DNA of 64,000 nucleotides from Streptomyces lucensis JCM 4490 (lineage in GTDB: Bacteria; Actinomycetota; Actinomycetes; Streptomycetales; Streptomycetaceae). The DNA is taken from contig NZ_BMUE01000006.1 of assembly GCF_014650035.1 (NCBI RefSeq), forward strand, positions 62,001 through 126,000. The letters run 5' to 3'. Positions 18,581-27,578 of the stretch are shown here, piece after piece (the first letter of the stretch is position 1; the number at the start of each line of letters is the position of its first letter). The position numbers and the translations under genes were made by a program. The notes beneath the pieces are model-generated. The model had not been told where the DNA came from. It did no database searches and was given only the letters and a program-made list of their open reading frames with translations.

Positions 18581-20371
18581 CTACCGCGTCACCCGCACCG
18601 TCCTGGACACCGTCACCTGGTCCACCTCCGACACCCGTACCGTCACCTTCATCGTCCACGTCCCCGGCATGGGCAGGTCGAAGGAGTCGGCGGCCCAGTA
18701 GCCGCCGCGGTCGGTGACCTTGGTGTCCAGGGGGCCGACCCGCTGGGCGGGCAGGGTGAGGGAGAGGCGCAGTTCGGGCACCGCGGACAGGCCGCCGTCG
18801 GGGCCGTAGACCACCGCCTGGACGGAGTTCCTGCCGACCCGGCCGGGGTCCAGGGTGATCTGGACCGTGCCGCGGCCGCCGGACGCGCCGACGTCGAACG
18901 GGACCGTGACGACGGAGGCCGCCGGGACACCGGTCGTCACCGCGTCCTCGGTCGCCGCCTCGGTGGCGGCACGGCCGGGCACCGTACTGGTCAGCAGCGT
19001 CGTCAGGACCAGGACCACCACGCCCACGGCCGCCTCGGCCAGCACCGAGCGGCGCAGGAGGTGCACGGAGGCGGCGGGCGCCGGGGCGGGCGGGGACGCC
19101 TCCGGTTCCGGAGGGAGCGGCGGGCCGGTGGCCGGCTCGGGGACGCGCGCCGGAGCGGTCGCGCCGGGCGCGGCCGCACGCACCAGGCGGGTCGTCCAGG
19201 TGCGGGAGCAGGCCGCCGCCAGCAGCAGCGCGGTCACCGCCGCCAACTTGGCCAGCAGGGTACGGCCGTACGTCGTGCCCGTGAGCGCCTGCCAGGAGCC
19301 GAGGCCGCGCCAGGACTGGTAGACGCCGGTCACGACCAGGACCGTCACGGAGGCGAACGCCAGGCGGGAGAAGCGGACCAGGACCGTGGCGGACACCCGT
19401 GGGGTGCGGTGCAGGGTGCGCAGCAGCGCGGCCAGGCCGCCGAGCCAGGCGGCCATGGCCAGCAGGTGCAGGGTGGCCGAGGTGATCGCCAGCGGGACCT
19501 GGATGCCCGCCGAGGCGTGCTCCGCCGCCGACCAGGTCAGGGACAGCACCACGGAGAAGACCGCCACCGCCGGCAGGACGACCCGGCGGGGGAGCCTCTC
19601 GCGGCGGGGTCTGAGCAGCACGGTGACGGTCCCGGCCATCAGCAGCAACACCAGCCGGGCGAGCAGGAGTTCGCCGGGACGGGTGGTCAGGGTGTGGGTG
19701 AGGGCGGAGAGCGAGAGGGCGTCCGACGGGGAGGTGCCCTCCTCGTACGGGCCGCGCAGCAGGAGCAGGGCCGCCGTCGCGGCGAGGAGCGTGCCGGTGG
19801 CGGCCAGGGCGGGGGCGCGCAGCGGGGCCGACGTGGACGGGCGGCAGTACGCGACGAACGCCGCCGCGCCCAGGAGGAGCGCCGCGGCGAGGTAGGCCAG
19901 GTAGCGCGCGATGTTGTACAGGGCCGTCGTGGCCGGGTCGCCGGCGGCGTCCGGTGCCGCGCTCGGCGTCGTCGCCGTGCGGTTGCCGACGGAGAAGGTG
20001 AACGCGCCGGACACCGGGTGGCTGTCGGCCGACACCACCCGCCAGGCGACCGTGTACGTGCCCTTGGCCGCTTTGGCGGGCAGGGAGAAACGGGCCGTGT
20101 CGGAGCGGCCGGGGGCGTGGTCCGCGGGGCCTGTGCGCACGCGGCGGTTGTCGGGGTCGTAGAGGCGGAAGGAGTCGGTGAGCAGGCCGACCGACTCGGT
20201 GAAGGTGAGGGTGACGTGCCGGGGTGCCGTCCTGAGGACCGTGCCGTCGGCCGGGTCGGTCTCGCGCAGTGCCGCGTGGGCCGAGGCGGGGGCCGCCGTG
20301 CCGAGCAGCGACAGCAGCAAGCCCGCGCAGAGCAGCGTCAGCCGCCGCACCCATCGGTGTCCGTCGCGCAC
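18581..20371 (-). CDS. CopC-CopD fusion, copper resistance/uptake protein
   Basis: A 596-residue copper protein. A signal peptide (LTLLCAGLLLSLLGTAAPASA) ends just before HAALRETDPADG, which puts the CopC copper ligand His at the mature N-terminus. The CopC beta-sandwich is followed by an eight-helix CopD membrane domain. After the last helix comes an extracytoplasmic beta domain (FDVGASGGRGTVQITLDP). Copper handling at the membrane is the family role; direction of transport is not shown. GTG at 20371 is chosen because GGGGAGG lies five bases before it. Confidence 0.88.
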   Translation of the reverse strand: MRDGHRWVRRLTLLCAGLLLSLLGTAAPASAHAALRETDPADGTVLRTAPRHVTLTFTESVGLLTDSFRLYDPDNRRVRTGPADHAPGRSDTARFSLPAKAAKGTYTVAWRVVSADSHPVSGAFTFSVGNRTATTPSAAPDAAGDPATTALYNIARYLAYLAAALLLGAAAFVAYCRPSTSAPLRAPALAATGTLLAATAALLLLRGPYEEGTSPSDALSLSALTHTLTTRPGELLLARLVLLLMAGTVTVLLRPRRERLPRRVVLPAVAVFSVVLSLTWSAAEHASAGIQVPLAITSATLHLLAMAAWLGGLAALLRTLHRTPRVSATVLVRFSRLAFASVTVLVVTGVYQSWRGLGSWQALTGTTYGRTLLAKLAAVTALLLAAACSRTWTTRLVRAAAPGATAPARVPEPATGPPLPPEPEASPPAPAPAASVHLLRRSVLAEAAVGVVVLVLTTLLTSTVPGRAATEAATEDAVTTGVPAASVVTVPFDVGASGGRGTVQITLDPGRVGRNSVQAVVYGPDGGLSAVPELRLSLTLPAQRVGPLDTKVTDRGGYWAADSFDLPMPGTWTMKVTVRVSEVDQVTVSRTVRVTR

Positions 20372-20450
20372 CTGGACCTCCCCGTCATCCGCCGCCCACG
20401 GCCTCCCCATACGTACGGACGGACCGGCCGCCGTGCTCACCACGGCGGCC

Positions 20451-20556
20451 GGTCGGTCGCGGATCCGGTCGGTCGCGACTCCAGGCGGTCGCGAATCCGG
20501 TCGGTCGCAACTCCAGGCGGTCGCGAATCCGGTCGGTCGCGGATCCGGTCGGTCGC
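20451..20556. repeat. Short tandem repeats upstream of the CopC-CopD gene
   Basis: The block GGTCGGTCGC recurs at 20451, 20467, 20499, 20531 and 20547. The three central copies have a 32-bp period and are joined by ACTCCAGGC and GCGAATCC segments. The array lies 80-185 bp upstream of the copper gene, in the 336-bp gap before the acetyltransferase gene's 3' end. No gene fits in this gap. Confidence 0.8.
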
Positions 20557-20707
20557 CGCGACGGCCGACGCGGCGGGGGCGGACGCGGCAGCCGGAGCGG
20601 CGGCGGGCCGAGGCGCGCACAGCCCGGCGGGCCCCGTCGGTCCCCCGTCTCCGGTCCCCCGTTCCCTCGGGCGCCGCATCGGCGGGTGCCTGTCCGTCCG
20701 GGCCCCG

Positions 20708-21295
20708 TCACCCGGGGAAGGCCGTCTCCCGTTCGAGGAAGGCCAGTTGGGCGTGCTTCTCCGGCAGGTACACGTCCGGGACGTCCACCTCGGGGAGGAC
20801 GACCACCGGCCCGCGCTCGAAGCCCTGGCGGTCGAAGCGGTCGATCGCCCTGGTGTTGCGGACGTCGGGGTCGACGACGATCCGGCGCCGGTCCAGGGTC
20901 AGCAGCGCGTACGACGCGATCGCGGTCAGCAGGGTTCCGCTCCAGCCCGGACGCGGGCCGCCCGCGCCCACGGGAGCGAGGAGGAGGTGGATGCCGAGGT
21001 CGCCGGGGCGCACGGGGTAGCACTCGCCCACGCGGTCGGCGGCCGGCTCGTACGTCTGGAGCAGGGCGGCCGGTTCGCCGTCCTTGGTGACCAGGTGGGC
21101 GTGGTGGGTGTCGAGGGTGGCCATATGGGCGTAGATCTCGGCGACCTGGGGGCGGGTGAGGCCGTTCATCCCCCAGAAGACGGCGCGTTCCTCGCTCACC
21201 CAGGCGTGGACCACATCCATGTCGCCGTCCGGGTTGAGGGGGCGGATGCGTACGGTGCCGTAGCCAGGTACGTGCTGTTCGTGCGCGTCAGTCAT
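20708..21295 (-). CDS. Siderophore-type GNAT acetyltransferase (AlcB/IucB-like)
   Basis: A 195-residue acyltransferase. It shows the AlcB/RhbD/IucB pattern: VHAWVSEERAVFWGMNGLTR near residue 30, then the acetyl-CoA region and VVDPDVRNTRAIDRFDRQGFE near residue 145. Such enzymes acylate N-hydroxylated diamines or lysine in hydroxamate siderophore pathways. The start overlaps the end of the penicillin-acylase gene by eight bases, and both lie behind an iron box. A role in siderophore processing under iron limitation is the likely reading; the substrate is not shown. Confidence 0.85.
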   Translation of the reverse strand: MTDAHEQHVPGYGTVRIRPLNPDGDMDVVHAWVSEERAVFWGMNGLTRPQVAEIYAHMATLDTHHAHLVTKDGEPAALLQTYEPAADRVGECYPVRPGDLGIHLLLAPVGAGGPRPGWSGTLLTAIASYALLTLDRRRIVVDPDVRNTRAIDRFDRQGFERGPVVVLPEVDVPDVYLPEKHAQLAFLERETAFPG

Positions 21296-23411
21296 CGGTT
21301 TCCTCGGTGCGGTGGAGAAGGGACCAGTCGGTGACGATCGGGGCCAGTTCCCCCTTGAGCCACAGGGGGAGCTGGTCGTGGTGGTGGACGGCCCCGGGGA
21401 CGCCGTCGGCGCCGAAGGGCACCACCCAGCGGCTGCCGGCGCGGTCGGCCAGGTCCCAGACGTAGCGGGCGGCCGGACCGCGCGCCGCGCGGTCGGTGAG
21501 GCCGGGGACGGCGGAGGTGCACAGCACGCAGTCGTGGTCGCCGGCCAGGCCGGGCCCGTCGTCCGCGCGGTCGGGCAGCGCTCGCCAGGGAGCCAGGCGG
21601 TGGGTGTCGGACCAGGTGCCGGCGGGCGGTGCGGCGGCCGTCGCCTCTAGGGCGGCCCGGACGATCGCGGGGCGGTCGATGCCGTACAGCTCCTCGGCCC
21701 GTAGAAGGTGTTCGAGGGCGTGGCCGATGCGCGGTACGAGGGCCAGCCACGGGAGCAGGACGTCCGGGTAGGCCGGGGGCTCGGTGAGCGGCGCGAACAC
21801 CGGGTGTGCGGCGAGGCGGCGGACGACGGCCGTGCGCAGTGCCGCGTAGGCCGCCGCGTCGGCGCTGTCGGCGTCCATGCGGCGGTTCCAGGCGAGCAGG
21901 CGGTCGCGCAGGAGGGTGGCCGAGTGGGTGAGGCCGTCCAGGGCGGCGACGTGGTCGAGGAGGGGGCCGGCGGAGGCGAGGTGCGTGTCGGTGTGGATCG
22001 CGGACATCCCGTCCGCGCTCCAGGTCCGGCGCGCGTCGAGGAGGGCGCGGATGCGGGCGGCGCGGTGCGGCGGGGCGAACTCGACGCCGAGGGGGCCCGC
22101 GGGGCCGCGCTGGTTGGCCATCACCGCGACGCCGTCGGTGAGACCGGCGTACGGCGTCTCGTGCGTGCCGTGCCACTCGTGGCCCGGCTCCCAGGCGGGG
22201 ACGGGACGGACGCGGTTGGCCTCGGCGCGGAGCGGGACGCGGCCGGCGACGCGGTGCAGGGTGCCGCCGGCGGTGTCGGCGGCGTGGACGACGTTGACGG
22301 GCTCGGCCCAGGCGTCGAGGGCGCGGTCGACGTCGGCGACGGTGCGGGCGCGCAGGAGCGGCAGGAGGGCGCCGAAGCCGAGGTCCTCGGTGACGCGGGG
22401 CGGGTAGCGCAGGGCGAGGGCCTGGGCGTCGTCCGCGAGGAGGGTGCCGTCCCCGCCCGCGCCGCCCGTGCCGGTGCCCGCCTCCAGGCCCTCCGGGCCG
22501 CCCGCGATCACCGGGCCGCGGTCCGTCTCGATCAGTTCGATCAGGACCGGGGTCTCCCCCGCGATCTCCACGGTCTCCGTGTGCCGGGACGCCCGGTGCC
22601 AGGCGCCGTCAGGGCCGAGGGCCTCGACGCCGGCGCCGGTGCGGCGCAGCCGCTCCCGGTAGAGGTCCTGGTAGTCGGCCATGGCGTTGGTGATCGCCCA
22701 GGCGACCGTGCCGGTGTGGCCGAAGTGGGCGATGCCGGGGACGCCGGGCACGGCGAGGCCGACCACGTCGAACTCGGGGCAGGACAGACGGATCTGCTGG
22801 TAGACGCCGGGGTCCTCGATGAACCGGTGTGGGTCGCCCGCGATGAGGGCGTGCCCGGACTCGGTGCGGTCGCCGGAGACGAGCCAGCCGTTGCTCCCGG
22901 CGGTGCCCGGGCCGTCGGTGGCGAACAGGCGGACGGCGTCGGCCCCGAGGTGCCGCACCGCCTGCTCGCGCCAGAGCTTGGCGGGGAAACCGGCGAAGAG
23001 GATGTGCGTGGCGAGCCAGACGCCGAGGGGGGTCCAGGGCTGCCAGCGGCCCGGGAGGAGGCCGGTGCGGGCGAATTCGGGGGCGCGGCGGGCGCCGGCG
23101 CGCAGGCCCGCGTTGACGCCGTCGGCGTACGCCCGGACCCAGTCGGCCGTCTCGGCGTCCCGGCTCTCCAGCGCCGCGAAGCAGCGGCGGGCCGTGTCGT
23201 CGAGGCGGGCCCGGCGGGCGAGGACGTCCCAGGGGAGGGCGTCGGCGCCGAGGAAGGAGGCCGAGGTGCCCCGGGCGCGGTGGCGTTCGGTCTCCAGCTG
23301 CCAGGCCCGGTCGTGGGCGGTCACCCGGCCCTGTGCGTGAGCGAGTGCACGGGCACTGGACGCCCGCAGGTGGGGAACGCCCCAGGCGTCGCGGTAGGTC
23401 TCGACGGTCAC
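21288..23411 (-). CDS. Penicillin-acylase (Ntn-hydrolase) family amidase under iron control
   Basis: A 707-residue Ntn hydrolase. The autoprocessing junction and nucleophile are visible as GTAGSNGWLVSG, with Ser173 as the expected new N-terminus of the beta chain. N-terminal DAWGVPHLRA and AHAQGRVTAHDRAWQLE match the alpha chain. No signal peptide is evident, unlike classical penicillin acylases. GTG at 23411 follows AAAGGGG. The iron box at 23421-23439 overlaps this leader. I recall a penicillin-amidase gene called desG linked to desferrioxamine loci; identity with this gene was not tested. Confidence 0.88.
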   Translation of the reverse strand: MTVETYRDAWGVPHLRASSARALAHAQGRVTAHDRAWQLETERHRARGTSASFLGADALPWDVLARRARLDDTARRCFAALESRDAETADWVRAYADGVNAGLRAGARRAPEFARTGLLPGRWQPWTPLGVWLATHILFAGFPAKLWREQAVRHLGADAVRLFATDGPGTAGSNGWLVSGDRTESGHALIAGDPHRFIEDPGVYQQIRLSCPEFDVVGLAVPGVPGIAHFGHTGTVAWAITNAMADYQDLYRERLRRTGAGVEALGPDGAWHRASRHTETVEIAGETPVLIELIETDRGPVIAGGPEGLEAGTGTGGAGGDGTLLADDAQALALRYPPRVTEDLGFGALLPLLRARTVADVDRALDAWAEPVNVVHAADTAGGTLHRVAGRVPLRAEANRVRPVPAWEPGHEWHGTHETPYAGLTDGVAVMANQRGPAGPLGVEFAPPHRAARIRALLDARRTWSADGMSAIHTDTHLASAGPLLDHVAALDGLTHSATLLRDRLLAWNRRMDADSADAAAYAALRTAVVRRLAAHPVFAPLTEPPAYPDVLLPWLALVPRIGHALEHLLRAEELYGIDRPAIVRAALEATAAAPPAGTWSDTHRLAPWRALPDRADDGPGLAGDHDCVLCTSAVPGLTDRAARGPAARYVWDLADRAGSRWVVPFGADGVPGAVHHHDQLPLWLKGELAPIVTDWSLLHRTEETDD

Positions 23412-23420
23412 CTGACCCCT

Positions 23421-23439
23421 TTAGGTTAGCCTTGCCTAA
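23421..23439 (-). promoter_or_regulatory. Iron box (DmdR/IdeR operator)
   Basis: TTAGGTTAGCCTTGCCTAA is a near-palindromic 19-mer close to the actinobacterial iron-box consensus TTAGGTTAGGCTNACCTAA. It starts 10 bp upstream of the penicillin-acylase start codon, where a bound repressor would block the leftward operon. The rightward gene starts 82 bp away. Confidence 0.88.
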
Positions 23440-23520
23440 GTTCAGTCCAGGGAATCGTACGCGATGTACGCAGCCGTCCACCGGCGCGCGCACCGGGCGG
23501 GGGCGCGGGACCATCGACGC

Positions 23521-24114
23521 ATGGACGTCACCGTGCACCTCGCCCAGGACCCGGAGGCCGACGCGCTGCTCGGGCGCTCCCCGCTCGCCGCGCTGGTGGG
23601 CATGCTGCTCGACCAGCAGGTGCCGATGGAATGGGCGTTCAAGGGGCCCCGGACCATCGCCGACCGGCTCGGCGCCGAGGATCTGGACGCGCACGAGATC
23701 GCCACGATGGATCCGGAGGCCTTCGCGGCGCTGCTCTCCCGGAAGCCCGCCGTGCACCGCTACCCGGGTTCGATGGCCAAGCGCATCCAGCAGCTGTGCC
23801 GGTACCTGGTCGACCGGTACGACGGGGACCCGGAGGCCGTGTGGCGGGGCGCCGGCGGCGGGGCCGAGCTGCTGCGGCGGCTGGAGGACCTGCCGGGCTT
23901 CGGCAGGCAGAAGGCCCAGATCTTCCTCGCACTGCTCGGCAAGCAGCTCGGGGTCGCGCCCCAGGGCTGGCGGGAGGCGGCGGGCGCGTACGGCGAGGCC
24001 GGGTCCTTCCGCTCCGTCGCCGACATCACGGGCCCCGAGTCGCTGGCCAAGGTGCGCGCCCACAAGCAGGAGGTGAAGGCGGCGGCGAAGGCCGCCAAGG
24101 CCGCGGGCACGTAG
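23521..24114 (+). CDS. HhH-GPD family base-excision-repair-like protein
   Basis: A 197-residue protein with the helix-hairpin-helix element LEDLPGFGRQKAQIFLALLG near residue 125. It is preceded by LVGMLLDQQVPMEWAF, which corresponds to the helical core of the HhH-GPD glycosylase superfamily. The catalytic Lys or Asp is not obvious, and no iron-sulphur cysteine cluster follows, so glycosylase activity is uncertain. A Lys/Ala-rich tail ends the protein. ATG at 23521 is preferred to an upstream ATG at 23464. Confidence 0.82.
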   Translation: MDVTVHLAQDPEADALLGRSPLAALVGMLLDQQVPMEWAFKGPRTIADRLGAEDLDAHEIATMDPEAFAALLSRKPAVHRYPGSMAKRIQQLCRYLVDRYDGDPEAVWRGAGGGAELLRRLEDLPGFGRQKAQIFLALLGKQLGVAPQGWREAAGAYGEAGSFRSVADITGPESLAKVRAHKQEVKAAAKAAKAAGT

Positions 24115-24204
24115 CGGACGCGGCCGGGACGGGCGGCGGCGCCAGGGTCCACCGGCCGGCCCACCCGGGTGGCGCGGCCGTCCCGCGCGTTCCCAGCATG
24201 GACC

Positions 24205-24873
24205 ATGACCGAGGCACCGAACAGCGGACCCGCGTGGGGCCACGAGTACGACGACCGGCGCGTCCACTCGGCGCACCCGCCGGGCGGCCACCACGAGCCC
24301 GAACCACCGCTCGAGGGCCCCCTGCACGCCCTGTCCCGGGCCGCCTGGCAGGTCGTCCTGATCACCGGCGTCGTCTCGCTGGTCCTCGGTGTCCTGGTGC
24401 TGGTCTGGCCCGGCCCCTCCCTGCTCGCGGCCGGCGTGATCTTCGGCCTCTACCTCGTGATCAGCGGCGTCTTCCAGCTGGTGTCGGCGTTCGGCACGCA
24501 CAAGGCGACCTCACTGCGGGTGCTGGCGTTCATCAGCGGCGCCCTGTCGATCCTGCTCGGACTGTTCTGTTTCCGCGGGCCCATGCAGTCGATCCTGCTG
24601 CTCGCCCTGTGGATCGGCATCGGCTGGCTGATCCGCGGGATCACGCAGACCCTGGCCGCTGTACACGACTCCCGGATGCCGGCCCGGGGCTGGCAGATCT
24701 TCCTCGGGATCGTCACCTTCGTCGCCGGCATCGTGCTCATCGACTCGCCCCTGGAGTCGGTCGCCGTACTCACCCTCGTGGGCGGCGCCTGGCTGGTCGT
24801 GGTGGGGATCGTGGAGATCGTCACCGCCTTCCGCATCCGCGGCCGGGCCGGCCGGGTGCCGCGAACGGTGTGA
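24205..24873 (+). CDS. HdeD/DUF308 family membrane protein
   Basis: A 222-residue membrane protein. A 45-residue hydrophilic, His-rich N-terminus precedes six hydrophobic helices in pairs, with the GVLVLVWPGPSL and GLFCFRGPMQSI motifs of the HdeD/DUF308 repeat. HdeD of E. coli is linked to acid resistance at high cell density; in Streptomyces the role is unknown. It stands alone, with a small gene beginning 77 bp downstream. Confidence 0.85.
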   Translation: MTEAPNSGPAWGHEYDDRRVHSAHPPGGHHEPEPPLEGPLHALSRAAWQVVLITGVVSLVLGVLVLVWPGPSLLAAGVIFGLYLVISGVFQLVSAFGTHKATSLRVLAFISGALSILLGLFCFRGPMQSILLLALWIGIGWLIRGITQTLAAVHDSRMPARGWQIFLGIVTFVAGIVLIDSPLESVAVLTLVGGAWLVVVGIVEIVTAFRIRGRAGRVPRTV

Positions 24874-24950
24874 CCCGGCCCGTACGCCGAGTCGGCGAAT
24901 TCCGTGCCCCGCGTGCTGGGCGTCGCCTCCGCGCCGGGCAGACACCTGCC

Positions 24951-25277
24951 GTGAGCAGGACCGCGCGCAGCCCCCGGACCCGTACCTGGCCGCGGGTGCT
25001 CGTGCTGCTGCTCGTCCTGTGGGTGCCCGGCGCCCACCTGCAGGCCCAGGCGGCCCCCGCGCCCGCCGCGGCCGCCGGGACCACCGAGCACGACGTCCCG
25101 GACGCCGCCCTGCGGCCGCCGGCCCGTGCCGCGCACCGGGCCGGCGTACCCGGACTCCGCACGCCCCGGTCCGGTCCCGGCCACGCCCCCGCCCGGCCGG
25201 CGGCGCGTACGTGCGCCGGCCCGCCCGGGGTGCCGTACGCCCCGTCGCCGCCGCGCACGGTGGTCCTGCGCTGCTGA
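24951..25277 (+). CDS. Small hypothetical secreted or membrane-anchored protein
   Basis: A 108-residue protein. A basic N-terminus and one hydrophobic segment (WPRVLVLLLVLWVPGAHL) suggest a signal peptide or anchor. A Pro/Ala/Arg-rich low-complexity tail follows. The start is GTG at 24951. The composition is weakly protein-like, so coding status is only moderately supported. Confidence 0.45.
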   Translation: MSRTARSPRTRTWPRVLVLLLVLWVPGAHLQAQAAPAPAAAAGTTEHDVPDAALRPPARAAHRAGVPGLRTPRSGPGHAPARPAARTCAGPPGVPYAPSPPRTVVLRC

Positions 25278-25327
25278 CAGACCCGTGCCCCGCACAGGTC
25301 AGTCGGCTCGACGCAAGGAGCACAGCC

Positions 25328-25453
25328 ATGCCCACGGATCCCTACGCCGTCCTGCGCGCCCTGCTGCGCGCGGAGGCCCGGCGCGCCACGGCGCCCGAGC
25401 CGGACCGGCGACAGCCGCAACCGCAGCGGCCGCCCGGGGGACGGGAGCGGTGA
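25328..25453 (+). CDS. 41-residue small protein
   Basis: A short gene (PTDPYAVLRALLRAEARR, then Gln/Pro-rich). ATG at 25328 sits behind AAGGAG at good spacing, 50 bp after the preceding gene, and it ends just before a strong hairpin terminator. Signals favour translation; no function can be given. Confidence 0.5.
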   Translation: MPTDPYAVLRALLRAEARRATAPEPDRRQPQPQRPPGGRER

Positions 25454-25459
25454 CGCGGA

Positions 25460-25490
25460 CCCGGCGGAGGCGGCTACCGCCTCCGCCGGG
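25460..25490. terminator. Bidirectional terminator between convergent genes
   Basis: A 13-bp perfect stem (25460-25472 with 25478-25490) has a five-base loop. The loop contains the stop codon of the leftward HerA-like gene (CTA at 25474-25476), so the hairpin overlaps that gene's last codons. Confidence 0.8.
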
Positions 25491-27069
25491 CCGTGCCGAA
25501 CAGGGAGCGGGTGATCTCGCGGCCGATCTGGGTGCCGACCGAGCGGGCCAGCGACCTGAACATCCCGCTGCTCACGACCTGTTCGACCAGTGACTGCTCC
25601 TCCTCGGGCGCCTTCCGGCTTCTGGCGCCCCGGGTGCTCCTGGGCGCCTCGGCCGTCTCCGGCTCCTCCGCCCGCTCGCCCGGCCGCTCGCCCAGCCTCT
25701 CGTAAGCCGACTCGCGGTCCACAGCCTGTGCGTAACGCTCGTGGAGCGGGGAGGCGCGGACCGCCTGGTCCAGGCCGTCGGCGTCCAACGGACCCATCAG
25801 CGACCGCGGGGCGCGCAGCCGGGTGGCGGCGACCGGGGCCGGCGCGCCGGTCTCGCTGAGCACGGTCACCACCGCCTCACCGGTGCCGAGGCCGGTCAGC
25901 ACCTCCTCCAGGTCGTACGCCGACCTCGGGAAGGTCCGCACCGTGGCCGTGAGGGCCTTCTGGTCGTCGGGGGTGAACGCGCGCAGGGCGTGCTGTACGC
26001 GGTTGCCGAGCTGGCCCAGGACGTCGCCGGGCACGTCCTTCGGGGTCTGGGTGACGAAGAAGACGCCGACGCCCTTGGAGCGGATGAGCCGTACGGTCCG
26101 CGTGATCGAGTCCAGGAACGCCTCGGAGGCGTCGTCGAACAGCAGGTGCGCCTCGTCGAAGAAGAAGACCAGCCTGGGCTTGTCCGCGTCGCCGATCTCG
26201 GGCAGGTCGTGGAAGAGATCGGCCAGCAGCCACATCAGGAACGTGGAGAACAGCCGCGGCTTGTCCTGCACCGCCGGGAGCTCCAGCACGGAGACGACGC
26301 CGCGCCCGTCCTGTGCCGTGCGCAGGAAGCCGGCCGTGTCGAACTCCGGCTCGCCGAAGAAGTCCGTCATGCCCTGCGCCTCGAAGGCCGTGAGGGAGCG
26401 CAGGATCACCCCGGCCGTGGCGGCGGACAGCCCGCCGATGCCCTTCAGCTCGGTCTTGCCCTCGGCGGAGGTGAGGAAGGTGACGACCGCGCGCAGGTCC
26501 TTGAGGTCGACCAGCTCCAGACCCTTGGTGTCGGCGTAGTGGAAGATCAGGCCGAGCGACTGCTCCTGCGTCGGATTGAGCCGGAGCACCTTGGACAGCA
26601 GAACCGGGCCGAAGCTCGTGACGGTGGCGCGCACCGGGATGCCGTGGCCGAGGCCGCCGAGCGCGAAGAACTCCGCCGGGAAGGCGGCCGGCTCCCACTG
26701 CTGACCGACCTCGGCGGCCCGCCCGCGCACCCGGTCGTCCGGCCGCCCGGGGCGTGCGATGCCGGACAGGTCGCCCTTGACGTCCGCGAGGAACACCGGC
26801 ACGCCCTGTGCCGACAGCTGCTCGGCGATCAGCTGCAGGGTCTTGGTCTTGCCGGTGCCGGTGGCACCCGCGATCAGTCCGTGCCGGTTGAGCACGGGGA
26901 GCGGCACCCGGACCGGCGCGCCGGGGTGGCAGTGCCCGTCCCACAGGAGGGCGCCGAGGTCGAGGGCGGGGCCCGCGAAGGCGTACCCGGATGCGATCTC
27001 CCGCGCTTCGGAGGGGAGCGCGGGGGCGCCTTCGGGGGAGGCGGACGGCGCGGCGCCGCTGTCACTCAT
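25474..27069 (-). CDS. HerA-helicase-like ATPase (DUF853)
   Basis: A 531-residue P-loop ATPase. Walker A is GATGTGKT at about residues 68-75 (after VLNRHGLI), and Walker B is RLVFFFDEAHLLFDDA. The arginine-finger-type region GVGVFFVTQTPKDVP follows. A Glu/Arg-rich tail closes the protein. This family belongs to the HerA/FtsK clade; its Streptomyces role is unknown. The frame extends upstream to 27528, but ATG at 27069 fits the usual N-terminus (SDSGAAPSASPEG) and sits after GGGGGCTCC. Confidence 0.88.
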   Translation of the reverse strand: MSDSGAAPSASPEGAPALPSEAREIASGYAFAGPALDLGALLWDGHCHPGAPVRVPLPVLNRHGLIAGATGTGKTKTLQLIAEQLSAQGVPVFLADVKGDLSGIARPGRPDDRVRGRAAEVGQQWEPAAFPAEFFALGGLGHGIPVRATVTSFGPVLLSKVLRLNPTQEQSLGLIFHYADTKGLELVDLKDLRAVVTFLTSAEGKTELKGIGGLSAATAGVILRSLTAFEAQGMTDFFGEPEFDTAGFLRTAQDGRGVVSVLELPAVQDKPRLFSTFLMWLLADLFHDLPEIGDADKPRLVFFFDEAHLLFDDASEAFLDSITRTVRLIRSKGVGVFFVTQTPKDVPGDVLGQLGNRVQHALRAFTPDDQKALTATVRTFPRSAYDLEEVLTGLGTGEAVVTVLSETGAPAPVAATRLRAPRSLMGPLDADGLDQAVRASPLHERYAQAVDRESAYERLGERPGERAEEPETAEAPRSTRGARSRKAPEEEQSLVEQVVSSGMFRSLARSVGTQIGREITRSLFGTARRRR

Positions 27070-27183
27070 CTGGAGCCCCCGTTCCCGGTATCGGACCGTA
27101 TGACCCTTATGCAGGATCTTTTCAAGCCTCGCACTCGGCCGCCATGGCTGCGCCTGGAACGTCTTGACCGGTAGGCTTTCCGT

Positions 27184-27480
27184 GTGATCTTCAAGCGCAT
27201 CGGAAACGGCCGGCCGTACCCCGACCACGGCCGGGAAAGCACCCGGCAGTGGGCGGACGTCGCGCCGCGCCCGGTCCGCCTCGATCAGCTCGTGACCACC
27301 AAGCAGCAGCTCGATCTGGAGACTCTGCTGGCGGAGGACTCGACGTTCTACGGCGACCTCTTCGCGCACGTCGTGAAGTGGCAGGGCGATCTGTACCTGG
27401 AGGACGGTCTGCACCGAGCGGTCCGTGCGGCCCTCCAGCAGCGCCAGGTGCTGCACGCACGCGTGCTCGAACTCGACTGA
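27184..27480 (+). CDS. Conserved actinobacterial hypothetical protein
   Basis: A 98-residue protein starting at GTG 27184 (IFKRIGNGRPYPDHGRESTRQW), with a conserved PRPVRLDQLVTTKQQLDLETLLAEDSTFYGDLFAHVVKW core style. It is 115 bp from the divergent HerA-like gene and 99 bp before the LytR_C gene, an order I recall as conserved in Streptomyces. Some annotations name it a VapB-like antitoxin, but no toxin partner is adjacent, so that is not supported here. Confidence 0.75.
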   Translation: MIFKRIGNGRPYPDHGRESTRQWADVAPRPVRLDQLVTTKQQLDLETLLAEDSTFYGDLFAHVVKWQGDLYLEDGLHRAVRAALQQRQVLHARVLELD

Positions 27481-27578
27481 CCCGGCGCGACACGGTCGTT
27501 GACCCTTTCGGGTTCCGCCGGGCGGCATCGACTGATCATCTAATAGGCATCGCCGCCCGGGCGCACTACGCTGCGCCC

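Noticed and set aside
27184..27480. Type II antitoxin (VapB-like) with a partner toxin
   Set aside because: No toxin-like small gene is adjacent; both neighbours are a HerA-like ATPase and a LytR_C protein.
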